64,000 bases of DNA from contig DASPIR010000034.1 in the NCBI GenBank assembly GCA_035628995.1, positions 1-64,000 of the forward strand. Reading direction: 5' to 3'. A model generated the notes under the pieces. The model was not told the DNA's origin. It saw nothing but the letters and a program-made list of their open reading frames with translations, and did not search any database. The stretch comes from Clostridia bacterium. Its GTDB lineage: Bacteria; Bacillota; Clostridia; Lutisporales; Lutisporaceae. Position numbers and translations under genes: made by a program. This document shows positions 24,285 to 32,607 of this stretch, piece by piece. Within the stretch, counting starts at the first letter, position 1. Each line of letters starts with the position of its first letter.

Positions 24285-24566
24285 TCAAATCATTTTCGTA
24301 TATTGGCTTAAAGCACGTTTTAAACTATTAATCTGGACTTCACCATCTCCATCACGAAGTGCGTCTAGTACACAATGATCCAGATGGTCTTCCAGCACAA
24401 TTTGACTTATTTTCTGCAAAGCAGCTTTCGCTGAATTAAGTTGAATAATGATTTCATCACAGGGTTTGTTGCTTTCAAGCATCTTACGAATTCCACCTAA
24501 TTGCCCTTCAATCCTATTAATTCTTTTACATAGCTTTTCAACATCATGGTGTTGTTGAGTTGACAT
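24285..24566 (-). CDS. CsoR/RcnR-family metal-sensing repressor (InrS-like ligand set)
   Basis: 93 residues, all-helical DUF156 protein: LCKRINRIEGQLGGIRKMLE then DEIIIQLNSAKAALQKISQI. Predicted ligands are Cys36, His61 and Cys65, the C-H-C set of Cu(I) sensor CsoR, plus His6/His7 near the N-terminus, which together resemble the H-C-H-C set of the nickel sensor InrS. RcnR would have His in place of Cys65. The downstream target with a His-rich tail parallels NrsD, the nickel exporter controlled by InrS. So nickel or cobalt sensing is more likely than copper, by inference. RBS TAGGAGGAAGAAA precedes ATG 24566. Confidence 0.8.
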   Translation of the reverse strand: MSTQQHHDVEKLCKRINRIEGQLGGIRKMLESNKPCDEIIIQLNSAKAALQKISQIVLEDHLDHCVLDALRDGDGEVQINSLKRALSQYTKMI

Positions 24567-24599
24567 TTTTCTTCCTCCTAATTTTAATAGTTATATGCC

Positions 24600-24620
24600 A
24601 TATGCCCCTATTGGGCATAT
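24600..24620. promoter_or_regulatory. Palindromic operator of the CsoR/InrS-like regulator
   Basis: ATATGCCC-CTATT-GGGCATAT is a perfect-arm inverted repeat 34 bp before the regulator's start, in the promoter zone. G/C-tracts flanked by AT dyads are the typical operator form of CsoR/RcnR-family proteins. It suggests autoregulation of the two-gene operon. Confidence 0.7.
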
Positions 24621-24738
24621 AATTATTGTATTCTCCTTTATGCCTGCTGTCAATCTACGATTAGATGCAAAAAAAATGCCGGCTAAGATGCGCAATGCAC
24701 CTCAGTCGACGGTTGTATTTACACTTTTAACTGCCTAT

Positions 24739-26487
24739 TCATATCTTAATTTCTTCCGAGTCTTCAAACTGTGCATTATACAATGATGCGTATACTCCAT
24801 TGTTGTTTATAAGCTCCTCATGGCTTCCCTTTTCCTCTATGCCGTTATCGGTAAGCACCAGTATAGTCTTTGCCCTCTTGATTGTCGAAAGTCTATGAGC
24901 TATAACAAAGGTGGTCCTGTTGCTGGACAGGCTTTCCAGAGACTGCTGAACAACTTTTTCGCTTTGATTATCCAAGGATGAAGTAGCTTCATCAAGTATC
25001 AATATAGGCGGATTCTTTAGAAAAGCCCTTGCAATGCTTATTCTCTGCTTTTGTCCGCCCGAAAGCTTGACTCCTCTTTCTCCCACATAGGTATCGTAGC
25101 CCTTTTCCAGCCCCATTATAAAATCGTGAGCATTTGCCTTCTTGGCGGCGTCTATTATTTCCTCCCTAGAGGCTCCCGGCTTTCCATAATTGATATTTTC
25201 CAGAATTGTCCCTGCGAAAAGATATACATCCTGCTGAACAATTCCAATATTTTTTCTCAAGGATTCAAGCTTAATGCCCCTGATATCCCTTCCGTCAATC
25301 CTTATGGTCCCGCCAGTTACATCATAAAACCTTGGTATAAGGCTGCAGAGGGTGGACTTGCCTCCTCCTGAAGGTCCCACAAGAGCTGCAGTCTCCCCAG
25401 GCTCCAGGTTCAAGTCGATATCCTTCAGCACATGTCCTCCCTCATCATACTTGAAGGAAACACTCTCAAACTCGACTCTGCCTTTGACTTCCTCCAGTAT
25501 AACGCTGTCCACGCTGTCTTTTATATCCGGCTCCGTATCCATGATTTCCAGGAATCTTTCAAAGCCAGTCATACCTTTTTGGAACTGCTCAGTAAAATTA
25601 ATCAGTGATCTTATAGGCGTAAGGAAGGTATTTATATAAAGCAGATACGCAACAAGATCTGAGGTTGACGCTGCACCAAGCTTTATGAAATATGCTCCGG
25701 CAATTACCGCAACAATATATATTACACCGTTAAATAGCTCGACGCCGCTAAAGAATCGTCCCATGTAAAAGTAGCTCTCCTGCTTTGTCTTCAGGAAACC
25801 CATATTTCCTATGCTAAACTTCTCCTGCTCCACCTTCTCATTGGAAAAGGACTGCACTACCCTTACTCCAGCTATGCTATCCTCCAGCTGGGCGTTAATC
25901 TCCGCAATTTTCTGCCTGTTTCTCATAAATACGGAGCGCATTTTATTATTGTAGAAAATAGCAAAGACCATCATGAACGGGATGAATGCAAAGATTATCA
26001 AGGTAAGCTTAACATTGATGCTAAGCAATATGAAGAAGGAACCAAGTATCTTTATCGCAGAAATGAACACTTCTTCAGGACCGTGATGTGCAAGCTCGCT
26101 TATATCAAACAAATCATTGACTATCCTTGACATTATCTGTCCGGTCTTGTTGTTGTCATAGTATGAGAAGGACAACTTCTGCAGATGCGCGAAAATATCT
26201 TTGCGCATGTCGTATTCCATTTTTGCCCCCATTATATGACCCCAGGCAGTAATGAAATATTGGCAGAAATATTTTAGTATTTGTATGGCGAGCATTACTG
26301 CCCCTATCTTTATTATGATGTCAAAGGCCGTATTCAGCTCTGCACTAAGGCTCTTCTCAAGCAGGTACTTTACCAGCACAGGGAAGAGCAGGTCTACCCC
26401 CGCTGCTGTAAAGGCGCAGAACATATCAAGAAAGAACAGGCCTTTATAAGGCTTATAATATGAGATGAATCTCCATAGCTTATTCAT
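24739..26487 (-). CDS. ABC exporter (fused membrane and ATPase, MsbA/LmrA type)
   Basis: 582 residues: six transmembrane helices in the first 310 residues, then a nucleotide-binding domain with Walker A GPSGGGKST, signature LSGGQKQR, Walker B ILILDEATSSLD and H-loop VIAHRLSTI. The catalytic Glu is present, so it may work as a homodimer; no second half-transporter is adjacent. Such proteins export lipids, drugs or peptides. RBS GGAGGTTGACCA lies before ATG 26487. No neighbour hints at the substrate. Confidence 0.85.
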   Translation of the reverse strand: MNKLWRFISYYKPYKGLFFLDMFCAFTAAGVDLLFPVLVKYLLEKSLSAELNTAFDIIIKIGAVMLAIQILKYFCQYFITAWGHIMGAKMEYDMRKDIFAHLQKLSFSYYDNNKTGQIMSRIVNDLFDISELAHHGPEEVFISAIKILGSFFILLSINVKLTLIIFAFIPFMMVFAIFYNNKMRSVFMRNRQKIAEINAQLEDSIAGVRVVQSFSNEKVEQEKFSIGNMGFLKTKQESYFYMGRFFSGVELFNGVIYIVAVIAGAYFIKLGAASTSDLVAYLLYINTFLTPIRSLINFTEQFQKGMTGFERFLEIMDTEPDIKDSVDSVILEEVKGRVEFESVSFKYDEGGHVLKDIDLNLEPGETAALVGPSGGGKSTLCSLIPRFYDVTGGTIRIDGRDIRGIKLESLRKNIGIVQQDVYLFAGTILENINYGKPGASREEIIDAAKKANAHDFIMGLEKGYDTYVGERGVKLSGGQKQRISIARAFLKNPPILILDEATSSLDNQSEKVVQQSLESLSSNRTTFVIAHRLSTIKRAKTILVLTDNGIEEKGSHEELINNNGVYASLYNAQFEDSEEIKI

Positions 26488-27024
26488 TGGTCAACCTCCA
26501 CATTAATACAATATAATAATCCTACACAACCAAAAAATCAACCATTAATATTATAATAGATGGTTGATCAATTCTAAATTATGTATTTATTTAGCCTTCC
26601 CCGCCGCTGCCTGTGCAGTGCACAACTCATTTCCCGGTTAAATGTCCTGCATAATTCCGTCTCATAATCATTGAGTCGTCTACAATCAAAATTTTTGCCA
26701 CTTTATCACCCGGATTTATGCTTAAATGAATGAAACAATAACAATATGCATTCTACATTAAATATACTCTTTTTGCTTCGTTACTGTCAACTGACAGAGA
26801 ATAATGTCGATTGCAAAAACCAAATATAATGCATTGGGTTTATTTAAAAATCCTAGCATTATATTCAGAAACCTTATTGGTTTTGAAGAAGAATATATGT
26901 GAACAGCAAGTGCTTTTTAACACAACAAATTTCTGATAATCAAGTGTTAAAAATGCACTTCCTTGATGTTGTATCTCTGCAGGATTAACATTTCTTTCAG
27001 TTAAGAGATACAAGCGCTGAGTTT
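26488..27024. other. Intergenic region with a response-regulator remnant
   Basis: About 540 bp without an intact gene. It holds an inverted repeat ATCAACCAT...ATGGTTGAT (about 26527-26562) upstream of the ABC exporter, a short CheY-like remnant at 26627-26701, and a loose long-loop inverted repeat GTATCTCT...AGAGATAC (about 26970-27012) after the next gene. Confidence 0.5.
26627..26701 (-). pseudogene. CheY-like response regulator fragment
   Basis: From a GTG at 26701 the minus strand reads AKILIVDDSMIMRRNYAGHL then a stop after three more codons. The first 14 residues are the beta-1/alpha-1 start of a CheY-type receiver with the acidic pair Asp-Asp. The remaining ~100 residues are absent. 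A relic of a deleted gene. Confidence 0.6.
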
Positions 27025-27522
27025 TTAACTGTTACCCTTCTTGCTGCCCTTTCCTGTAATTATTGCAATTCCTATAATTATTAAAACGGCTGGTATTATA
27101 TAATCCTTTAAGTCAACGCGTATATAAGTTCTCAGCAGTGCTGACAATCCTATGCCGCCTAAAATGGCTACAGGCACTAAAAGTCCTTTGTCATGGTTTC
27201 CAAACAGGTACAGTTCAAATAGGCCTATTGCAACACCTATAAGAAACAGCGGCCAAAGATCAGCCATCATGTGCCATCCGAAAAACACGTTGGCATAAAA
27301 AAGCGCTCCGTAAGTAGTGAGTATTCCTCCTGGCACAAGTATTCCAGGGTTCTTGTCAATTCCCGTGAAGAATGCAAAATGCATATATAATCCAGGAACC
27401 AGCAACGCCAGAGGCCATATATAGTTCCATGTGAAATTCAGATAACCCAGGTTCGACATGAGAAACAGTGCTCCCATAGCTATCAAAACAGTACCAATTA
27501 CAATATTAGAATTCCTATTCAT
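27025..27522 (-). CDS. LiaI/LiaF-like transmembrane-domain protein
   Basis: 165 residues from ATG 27522 (RBS GGGAGGTAAAATA). Six short hydrophobic segments, with the repeated element IGTVLIAMGALFLMSNLGYL and NYIWPLALLVPGLYM, then LWPLFLIGVAIGLFEL and IPAVLIIIGIAIIT. This W-P-L repeat is the LiaF/LiaI transmembrane (DUF5668-like) signature, found in cell-envelope stress proteins. No sensor kinase or regulator is next to it. Function unknown beyond membrane location. Confidence 0.65.
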   Translation of the reverse strand: MNRNSNIVIGTVLIAMGALFLMSNLGYLNFTWNYIWPLALLVPGLYMHFAFFTGIDKNPGILVPGGILTTYGALFYANVFFGWHMMADLWPLFLIGVAIGLFELYLFGNHDKGLLVPVAILGGIGLSALLRTYIRVDLKDYIIPAVLIIIGIAIITGKGSKKGNS

Positions 27523-27769
27523 TATTTTACCTCCCATATATTTTGCGAAAAACATTATATATTTAATCCTTATGCTTTGCGTTTTATCTTTCATAGTAAT
27601 ATACGCGAAACTGGAATATATGTCTGATAAAAGTATGGATTTTCAAGAGGCTTTTTTTTAATTCCGCAGCAAGCCAGCTGCTACATATAAATTCTCAATT
27701 GCGCCCAACATATAATGAGTGATAATATAATTGTTATGGAAGTAATACTGCCAAAATGTGGAGGAGTAT

Positions 27770-28351
27770 ATGAAGGATTCAATAAGAAAACAAATACTTG
27801 GTATAAGGAATAAATTATCCGATTATGAGGTAAACAACCTCAGCGAAAGTATTTTTCTCAATCTGAGGAAAAACAGCTTTCTTGATAGCTCACTTCATGT
27901 GATGGTATATCTGGATTTTAAGCACGAGGTGAAAACCGACGCTATTATAAACTATTGCCTGGAGCAGAACAAAAAAGTATATATACCAATATGTATACCC
28001 GAGACTCATGAGGTTTCCATTTCAAGGATTACAAATCTGGAAGAGCTCCAATCAGGACATTTCGGAATACGTGAGCCCATGCTGCAGCATATCAGACTTG
28101 CCGACAGCAGACTTATTGACTTGGTGCTCGTACCGGGCATAGCCTTTGACAAGGTCGGAAACAGAGTGGGCTTTGGAGCAGGCTATTATGACAGGTTCAT
28201 GAAGCGCTTGCAGCCGGGTGCAGTTAAGGCCGCCCTTGCGTTTTCCTTTCAGATAGTAGACTTTGTTCCATCAGATGAATACGATATTCCTGTAGATTAC
28301 ATAGTAACTGAAAAAGGCACAATCAGATGCACACATAGCAGTATAGACTAA
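27770..28351 (+). CDS. 5-formyltetrahydrofolate cyclo-ligase
   Basis: 193 residues from ATG 27770 (RBS GTGGAGGAGTAT). Typical features: KDSIRKQILGIRNKLSD at the start, the basic/ATP-binding region, ELQSGHFGIREP, LVLVPGIAFDKVGNRVGFG and GYYDRFM, the conserved end motif. The enzyme converts 5-formyl-THF to 5,10-methenyl-THF with ATP, returning stored folate to one-carbon metabolism. It heads a small plus-strand group with the chromate transporter pair, 25 bp upstream of it, with no functional link known. Confidence 0.9.
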   Translation: MKDSIRKQILGIRNKLSDYEVNNLSESIFLNLRKNSFLDSSLHVMVYLDFKHEVKTDAIINYCLEQNKKVYIPICIPETHEVSISRITNLEELQSGHFGIREPMLQHIRLADSRLIDLVLVPGIAFDKVGNRVGFGAGYYDRFMKRLQPGAVKAALAFSFQIVDFVPSDEYDIPVDYIVTEKGTIRCTHSSID

Positions 28352-28376
28352 GAATAACGAAATAGAAGGTGATAAC

Positions 28377-28910
28377 ATGCTACTTGACATTTTCTTTACT
28401 TTTTTTAAAATAGGCTCTTTTACGATTGGAGGAGGCTATGCAATGCTTCCCGTGATACAGCGGGAGGTTGTAGACAATAAAAAGTGGCTGGGCGACGAAG
28501 AGTTCTTGGATTCTATTGCCGTTACCAACAGCCTGCCCGGCCCCTTGGCTATCAACTGTGCCACTTTTGTAGGTTACAAAAAAGCCGGTTTTGCAGGAGC
28601 GATTTCTGCAGCTCTTGGAGCAGTTATGCCTTCCTTCCTGATTATACTGCTGATTGCTTTATTCTTTGGCTCGATTCAGGAAAATCCCATTGTTGAGTAT
28701 GTATTTGCAGGGATAAGACCAGCAGTGGTAGCATTAATTGCTTATGCCTTGGTAAAGCTTGTAAAATCAATGGGTATAAATTTGGTTAACATATCAATCT
28801 CTTTGGCGGTACTACTAGCGATTCTCCTGCTTAATTTCCACCCCATAGTAACTATAGTAATATGCGGGGGTTTGGGATTTTTCCTCTTCAGAAAGGAGGA
28901 GAAGGCATGA
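28377..28910 (+). CDS. Chromate transporter, first half-protein
   Basis: 177 residues, six hydrophobic segments, with the ChrA-domain signature FKIGSFTIGGGYAMLPVIQR and TNSLPGPLAINCATFVGYKK. In many Firmicutes CHR-family transporters are made of two homologous short proteins acting together, as here. The stop overlaps the next start (ATGA), implying translational coupling. These proteins carry chromate or related oxyanions by proton coupling; the real substrate here is unknown. Confidence 0.85.
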   Translation: MLLDIFFTFFKIGSFTIGGGYAMLPVIQREVVDNKKWLGDEEFLDSIAVTNSLPGPLAINCATFVGYKKAGFAGAISAALGAVMPSFLIILLIALFFGSIQENPIVEYVFAGIRPAVVALIAYALVKLVKSMGINLVNISISLAVLLAILLLNFHPIVTIVICGGLGFFLFRKEEKA

Positions 28911-29437
28911 CTGCACTATTGAAGCTTTTTTTAGCTTTCCTCAAGATTGGAGCCTTCAGTTTCGGCGGAGGATATGCGGTTCTATCCCTTATACAGGAGG
29001 AAGTAATTGAAGGCAACGGCTGGATTTCACCGGAGGATTTCATTGATATTGTTGCCATAGCAGAAATGACTCCCGGGCCAATCGCCGTCAATTCTTCAAC
29101 CTTTGTGGGTTACAAGGTCGGAGCTCTGGCAGGATCAGCCATTGCAACCTTTGCAGTTGTGCTGATACCTATTACAATCACACTGCTCGTATCGGTTTAT
29201 TATAATAAGTTCAAGCATCTGAAGCAGGTAAACTGGGTCATACTAGGCATAAGACCTGCAGTATTGGGGCTTATCGCAGCAGCGTGTGTAAAAATTGGTA
29301 AGGTGTCTATTATTGATCTTAAGGGTGCGATAATTGCATTGCTGGTCTTTGCGGGAGTCTACAAGCTAAAGATAAACCCAATAATTGCAATAGTTATTTC
29401 AGGAGTGCTTGGAATAGTATTCTATGGAATGATGTAA
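28907..29437 (+). CDS. Chromate transporter, second half-protein
   Basis: 176 residues, homologous to the preceding protein: FLKIGAFSFGGGYAVLSLIQ and AEMTPGPIAVNSSTFVGYKV. ATG 28907 follows AGGAGGAGAAGGC and overlaps the stop of the first half by the ATGA arrangement. The two presumably form a heterodimer equivalent to a long ChrA. A terminator follows. Confidence 0.85.
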   Translation: MTALLKLFLAFLKIGAFSFGGGYAVLSLIQEEVIEGNGWISPEDFIDIVAIAEMTPGPIAVNSSTFVGYKVGALAGSAIATFAVVLIPITITLLVSVYYNKFKHLKQVNWVILGIRPAVLGLIAAACVKIGKVSIIDLKGAIIALLVFAGVYKLKINPIIAIVISGVLGIVFYGMM

Positions 29438-29457
29438 ATATCTGGTTGCCCATTGCC

Positions 29458-29500
29458 AAAAAATCCACAGTCATGTAACGCATGATTCTGGATTTTTCTT
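29458..29500 (+). terminator. Terminator after the chromate transporter pair
   Basis: AAAAAATCCACAGTCATG and CATGATTCTGGATTTTTC pair with a small internal mismatch around ACG-containing loop, then a T-rich tail on the plus strand. Confidence 0.75.
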
Positions 29501-29558
29501 ATTTTTGTTTTAAACTCTTGTTCTTTGTTAATAATATTACAGGGAAAGAGGTGATTTA

Positions 29559-30563
29559 GTGGCTTTAAAAGTAGGCATTCCCAGAGGAATGTATTTTTAC
29601 AAGTATTATCCCTTTATACAGACCTTTCTTACGGAGCTCGGGGCTGAAGTAGTTCCTTCTCCGGAGACAACTAAGGAAATACTTGATAAGGGTGTACAGT
29701 ACAGCATTGATGACGCATGTCTCCCGGTAAAGGTATACCATGGTCATGTAAATAATCTGAAGGATAAGGTGGACCGCATGCTTGTACCCCGCCTTACAAG
29801 CGTATCAAGGGGTGAATATATATGTCCGAAATTCGGGGGGCTTCCCGAGATGATTAAATACTCAGTTCCAGATTTGCCCCCCCTAATCGATACAGAGATA
29901 AACCTTTTAAAAAGCCAAAGGGAGCTTGTAAAAGCACTATATAAAATGGCATTTTCGTTAAGGTTCAAAAACCCGATGAGAATCAGCAAAGGCATAAATT
30001 TAGCGTTGAAGGCCCATGAGGAGTTTAAATCATCAGTACATAAAGGCAATACTCCCGACAGCGTAATTATGGTCAGACCAGATATTTCATACAAGCGCAA
30101 AATCACAATAGGGCTTATCGGGCACCCGTACCTGCTTTATGATAACTTTATAAACATGAGCCTGATAAAAAAGCTGAGGGATCGAGGTGCCGAAATATTA
30201 ACTCCCGATATGATAGACCCACATATTATAAATGAAAGATGTATGGAACTTTCTAAAAGAATGTTCTGGAGCAGCGGCAAAAGCATTATCGGCAGTGCAT
30301 TATACATAATGGACAATAGCTCCATTGATGGAATGCTGTCACTGACAGCCTTCGGCTGCGGAGTAGATTCTCTTGCGGGAGAATTCATTGAGAAATATGC
30401 TAGAAAATATTATAAAAAACCCTACATGGTGTTGAATATTGACGAACATACCGGAGATGCAGGCTTCAACACCCGCTTAGAGGCGTTTTTTGACCTATTG
30501 GACTGGAGGAATACAAATGCGGCTTACTTATCCGCACATGGGCGAAGCATACATAGCAATTAA
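29559..30563 (+). CDS. DUF2229/HgdB-like protein (CoA-dehydratase activase-associated), first
   Basis: 334 residues from GTG 29559. It resembles the DUF2229 part of large acyl-CoA dehydratase activase-related proteins: VGIPRGMYFYKYYPFIQTF, IDDACLPVKVYHGHV, SRGEYICPKFGGLPEMI, and a second half with IGLIGHPYLLYDNF, SLTAFGCGVDSL and DEHTGDAGFNTRLEAF. Conserved Cys residues (CLPVK, CPKF, FGCG) may hold an Fe-S cluster, as in 2-hydroxyacyl-CoA dehydratase subunits. It overlaps its paralogue downstream by 47 bp. The family is widespread in Clostridia and biochemically undefined. Confidence 0.75.
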   Translation: MALKVGIPRGMYFYKYYPFIQTFLTELGAEVVPSPETTKEILDKGVQYSIDDACLPVKVYHGHVNNLKDKVDRMLVPRLTSVSRGEYICPKFGGLPEMIKYSVPDLPPLIDTEINLLKSQRELVKALYKMAFSLRFKNPMRISKGINLALKAHEEFKSSVHKGNTPDSVIMVRPDISYKRKITIGLIGHPYLLYDNFINMSLIKKLRDRGAEILTPDMIDPHIINERCMELSKRMFWSSGKSIIGSALYIMDNSSIDGMLSLTAFGCGVDSLAGEFIEKYARKYYKKPYMVLNIDEHTGDAGFNTRLEAFFDLLDWRNTNAAYLSAHGRSIHSN

Positions 30564-31617
30564 AAGTCTTATGGATGAGGTAGGAGTTGAAAGCGTCATC
30601 CCTTCATTTACAACTAGTGCAACCTTAAGGCTCGGCTCTTCCATCTCACCGGAAACTATATGTCTCCCGTACAAGATTATGCTTGGAAATTATATTAACA
30701 GTATCAATGCAGGAGCAGACACAATACTCATCACCGGGAGCTGCGGGCCTTGCAGGTTTGGCTACTATGGTCCCTTGCAGAAGCAAGCCTTGGAGGAAGC
30801 AGGATATAAAGACATAGATATCATGATTCTTGACCCTCCGAAGGAAGGATATCGGAAATTCTTTGAAACAATCAAGAAAATTGCCGGAAACAATAGAGCA
30901 AATATCGTAAGGGCCTTTTTGAATGCTTATAAGGTATGCTGTGAAGTGGACAGCTTGAATGAATTGCTTTATTATACAAGGCCGCGGACTGTCAATAAAG
31001 CTGAATTACGGGCAATCGTACATGAGTTTAAGAGGAATGTGATGAATGCTAAGGGCACAGCCGAGATGCTGAGTTTAATCGGTGAAACCAAGAATCTTAT
31101 AAAAAAAGTAAATATAGACACCAGCTTTAAGCCTGTGAGAATAGGAATCATCGGAGAGATATATACAATTATTGAGCCATTCACTAATCTTAATGTAGAG
31201 GAAAAGCTTGGGGACTTGGGTGTGGAAGTGCACAGGTCAATGACTGTAAAGGATTGGGCTCGCAATAATGTGATTCTTCCTGCTACCGGGCGAAAGCCGT
31301 ATACGAAGGAAAAGAAGCTGTCGAAGCCCTACCTGCCCACTCTCATTGGAGGGCATTCCCAGGAATGCATCGGTCATGCAATACATTATGCAAAAATGGG
31401 CTATGATGGACTTATACAGATTTACCCCATGACCTGCATGCCTGAAATAGTATCCCGATCAATACTTCCTCAGATAGAAAAAGATTATTCCATCCCCATA
31501 CTTTACATGATAGTGGATGAGCAGACAGGTGAGGCTGGATTCCAAACAAGGCTGGAGGCCTTTGTGGACTATATAGGGAAGAATAGAAGCAACAAAGCTA
31601 GTGGAGTACTCCACTAG
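30517..31617 (+). CDS. DUF2229/HgdB-like protein, second
   Basis: 366 residues from ATG 30517 (RBS GGAGGAATACAA). Paralogue of the preceding protein: RLTYPHMGEAYIAIKSLMDE, SPETICLPYKIMLGNYI, ITGSCGPCRFGYYGPLQ, then IRIGIIGEIYTI-like Rossmann element, YPMTCMPEIVSRSILPQ and DEQTGEAGFQTRLEAF. Three cysteine spots (CLPYK, CGPC, TCMPE) fit an Fe-S site. Together with the first protein it looks like a split pair of subunits of a 2-hydroxyacyl-CoA dehydratase-like enzyme; the ATPase activase at 49.9 kb could serve them. The stop lies inside a palindrome shared with the convergent prsW-like gene. Confidence 0.75.
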   Translation: MRLTYPHMGEAYIAIKSLMDEVGVESVIPSFTTSATLRLGSSISPETICLPYKIMLGNYINSINAGADTILITGSCGPCRFGYYGPLQKQALEEAGYKDIDIMILDPPKEGYRKFFETIKKIAGNNRANIVRAFLNAYKVCCEVDSLNELLYYTRPRTVNKAELRAIVHEFKRNVMNAKGTAEMLSLIGETKNLIKKVNIDTSFKPVRIGIIGEIYTIIEPFTNLNVEEKLGDLGVEVHRSMTVKDWARNNVILPATGRKPYTKEKKLSKPYLPTLIGGHSQECIGHAIHYAKMGYDGLIQIYPMTCMPEIVSRSILPQIEKDYSIPILYMIVDEQTGEAGFQTRLEAFVDYIGKNRSNKASGVLH

Positions 31618-31623
31618 CTTTTA
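31594..31623. terminator. Palindromic bidirectional terminator across two stop codons
   Basis: AAAGCTAGTGGAGT and ACTCCACTAGCTTT form a perfect 28-bp palindrome ending in TTTT. The DUF2229 stop (TAG 31615-31617) and the PrsW stop (31614-31616 on the minus strand) both lie in one arm, so each gene's final codons are written by the terminator. Confidence 0.85.
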
Positions 31624-32321
31624 TCTTTCTCAGCATCCGAGTACTCTTCCTCTGCTTTTCTAAAGGGTGAGAACTCCACTAGTTCATCTACATGTCTGAG
31701 CCCACTTTTCCAAAGATACAGCATATATGGCAGGAAAAAAAGCAGCATGTAAAATTTCTGTGAAAACAGTATGAAATCATATATTCCATGAAGTATTACC
31801 GGAACTGCAAATCCAAGCAATAAATATTTCTGCCTGTACTGTGGCTTTGCAAATTTGGCTATGCCCAGGTAATATCCCATTGCTACGGAAAATAGAGCAT
31901 GTGCAGGCACAGCAGTAATGGACCTGACAATTGCAGTGCTGAAGCCACTTGAAAGCACATATGCAAGGTTTTCGACAGTAGCGAAACCTAAGGAAATGAA
32001 CACTGCATATACGATACCGTCATACATTTCGTTGAACTCTCTGCTCTTCCATATATAGAAGAAAAACAATAAAAACTTGGAGGATTCTTCTACAAGCCCC
32101 GCCACTATAAAAGCAGTATAGCCAGCGGTCAACAAGCTAAAGTCAGTCGTATCAAATATATTCAAGGTCATCTCTATAAAAAGTACCGGTATTACAAGGC
32201 CTCCGCCCAACAGGAATGCTTTTAAAAGCAGCCGCCTGGGCTCCTTTTCATATTTATCTCTGGTATAAAAGTAGTACAGCAAAGCAGCAGATGGAGCCAC
32301 CGCCGCAGCCAACAAAAGCAT
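31614..32321 (-). CDS. PrsW-family intramembrane metalloprotease
   Basis: 235 residues from ATG 32321, with AAGGAGGGGTCGAG at correct distance (a longer frame upstream runs through repeat DNA and is not native). Eight hydrophobic segments and the PrsW motifs: GLVEESSKFLLFF (Glu-Glu-x-x-Lys), GFATVENLAYV, VPAHALFSVAMGY and HGIYDF, which supply the His and Glu zinc ligands. PrsW cleaves anti-sigma factors in some Firmicutes; no anti-sigma or sigma gene is near, so the target is unknown. Confidence 0.85.
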   Translation of the reverse strand: MLLLAAAVAPSAALLYYFYTRDKYEKEPRRLLLKAFLLGGGLVIPVLFIEMTLNIFDTTDFSLLTAGYTAFIVAGLVEESSKFLLFFFYIWKSREFNEMYDGIVYAVFISLGFATVENLAYVLSSGFSTAIVRSITAVPAHALFSVAMGYYLGIAKFAKPQYRQKYLLLGFAVPVILHGIYDFILFSQKFYMLLFFLPYMLYLWKSGLRHVDELVEFSPFRKAEEEYSDAEKDKS

Positions 32322-32607
32322 CTCGACCCCTCCTTGTTGAATTAAATATATACTAAAATAAATAATGCGCAGAAAGCAAAGGAGAAACGGGAACCACGGT
32401 TTTCCTTCGGAAAAACACTGAAACCCACGGAAGACACGGCGAAAAAAAATAGACTGAAACATAAGTATTAATCGATAATGAAGTAAGAATCAAAAACCAC
32501 TAATGCCGCTATATATTATATAAAATCAACCGTGCAATTCCGTAGGAATCCGTGGAACATCCGTGTGTTCAGTGGTATCCGTTCCCCTGTGTCACATTAT
32601 TCTATAA
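32322..32607. repeat. Intergenic inverted array of CCGTG-type repeats
   Basis: Two blocks (about 32385-32440 and 32529-32587) carry degenerate TCCGTG and TTCAGTG units in opposite orientation: the minus strand of the left block reads TCTTCCGTGGGTTTCAGTG and the plus strand of the right block ATCCGTGTGTTCAGTGG. A/T-rich DNA lies between. No gene is present. The arrangement could fold or serve as a recombination site; its nature is unknown. Confidence 0.6.

Noticed and set aside
32322-32462. Longer N-terminus for the PrsW-like protein
   Set aside because: The upstream 47 codons run through the CCGTG repeat block and lack a ribosome site, while ATG 32321 has AAGGAGGGG at proper distance.
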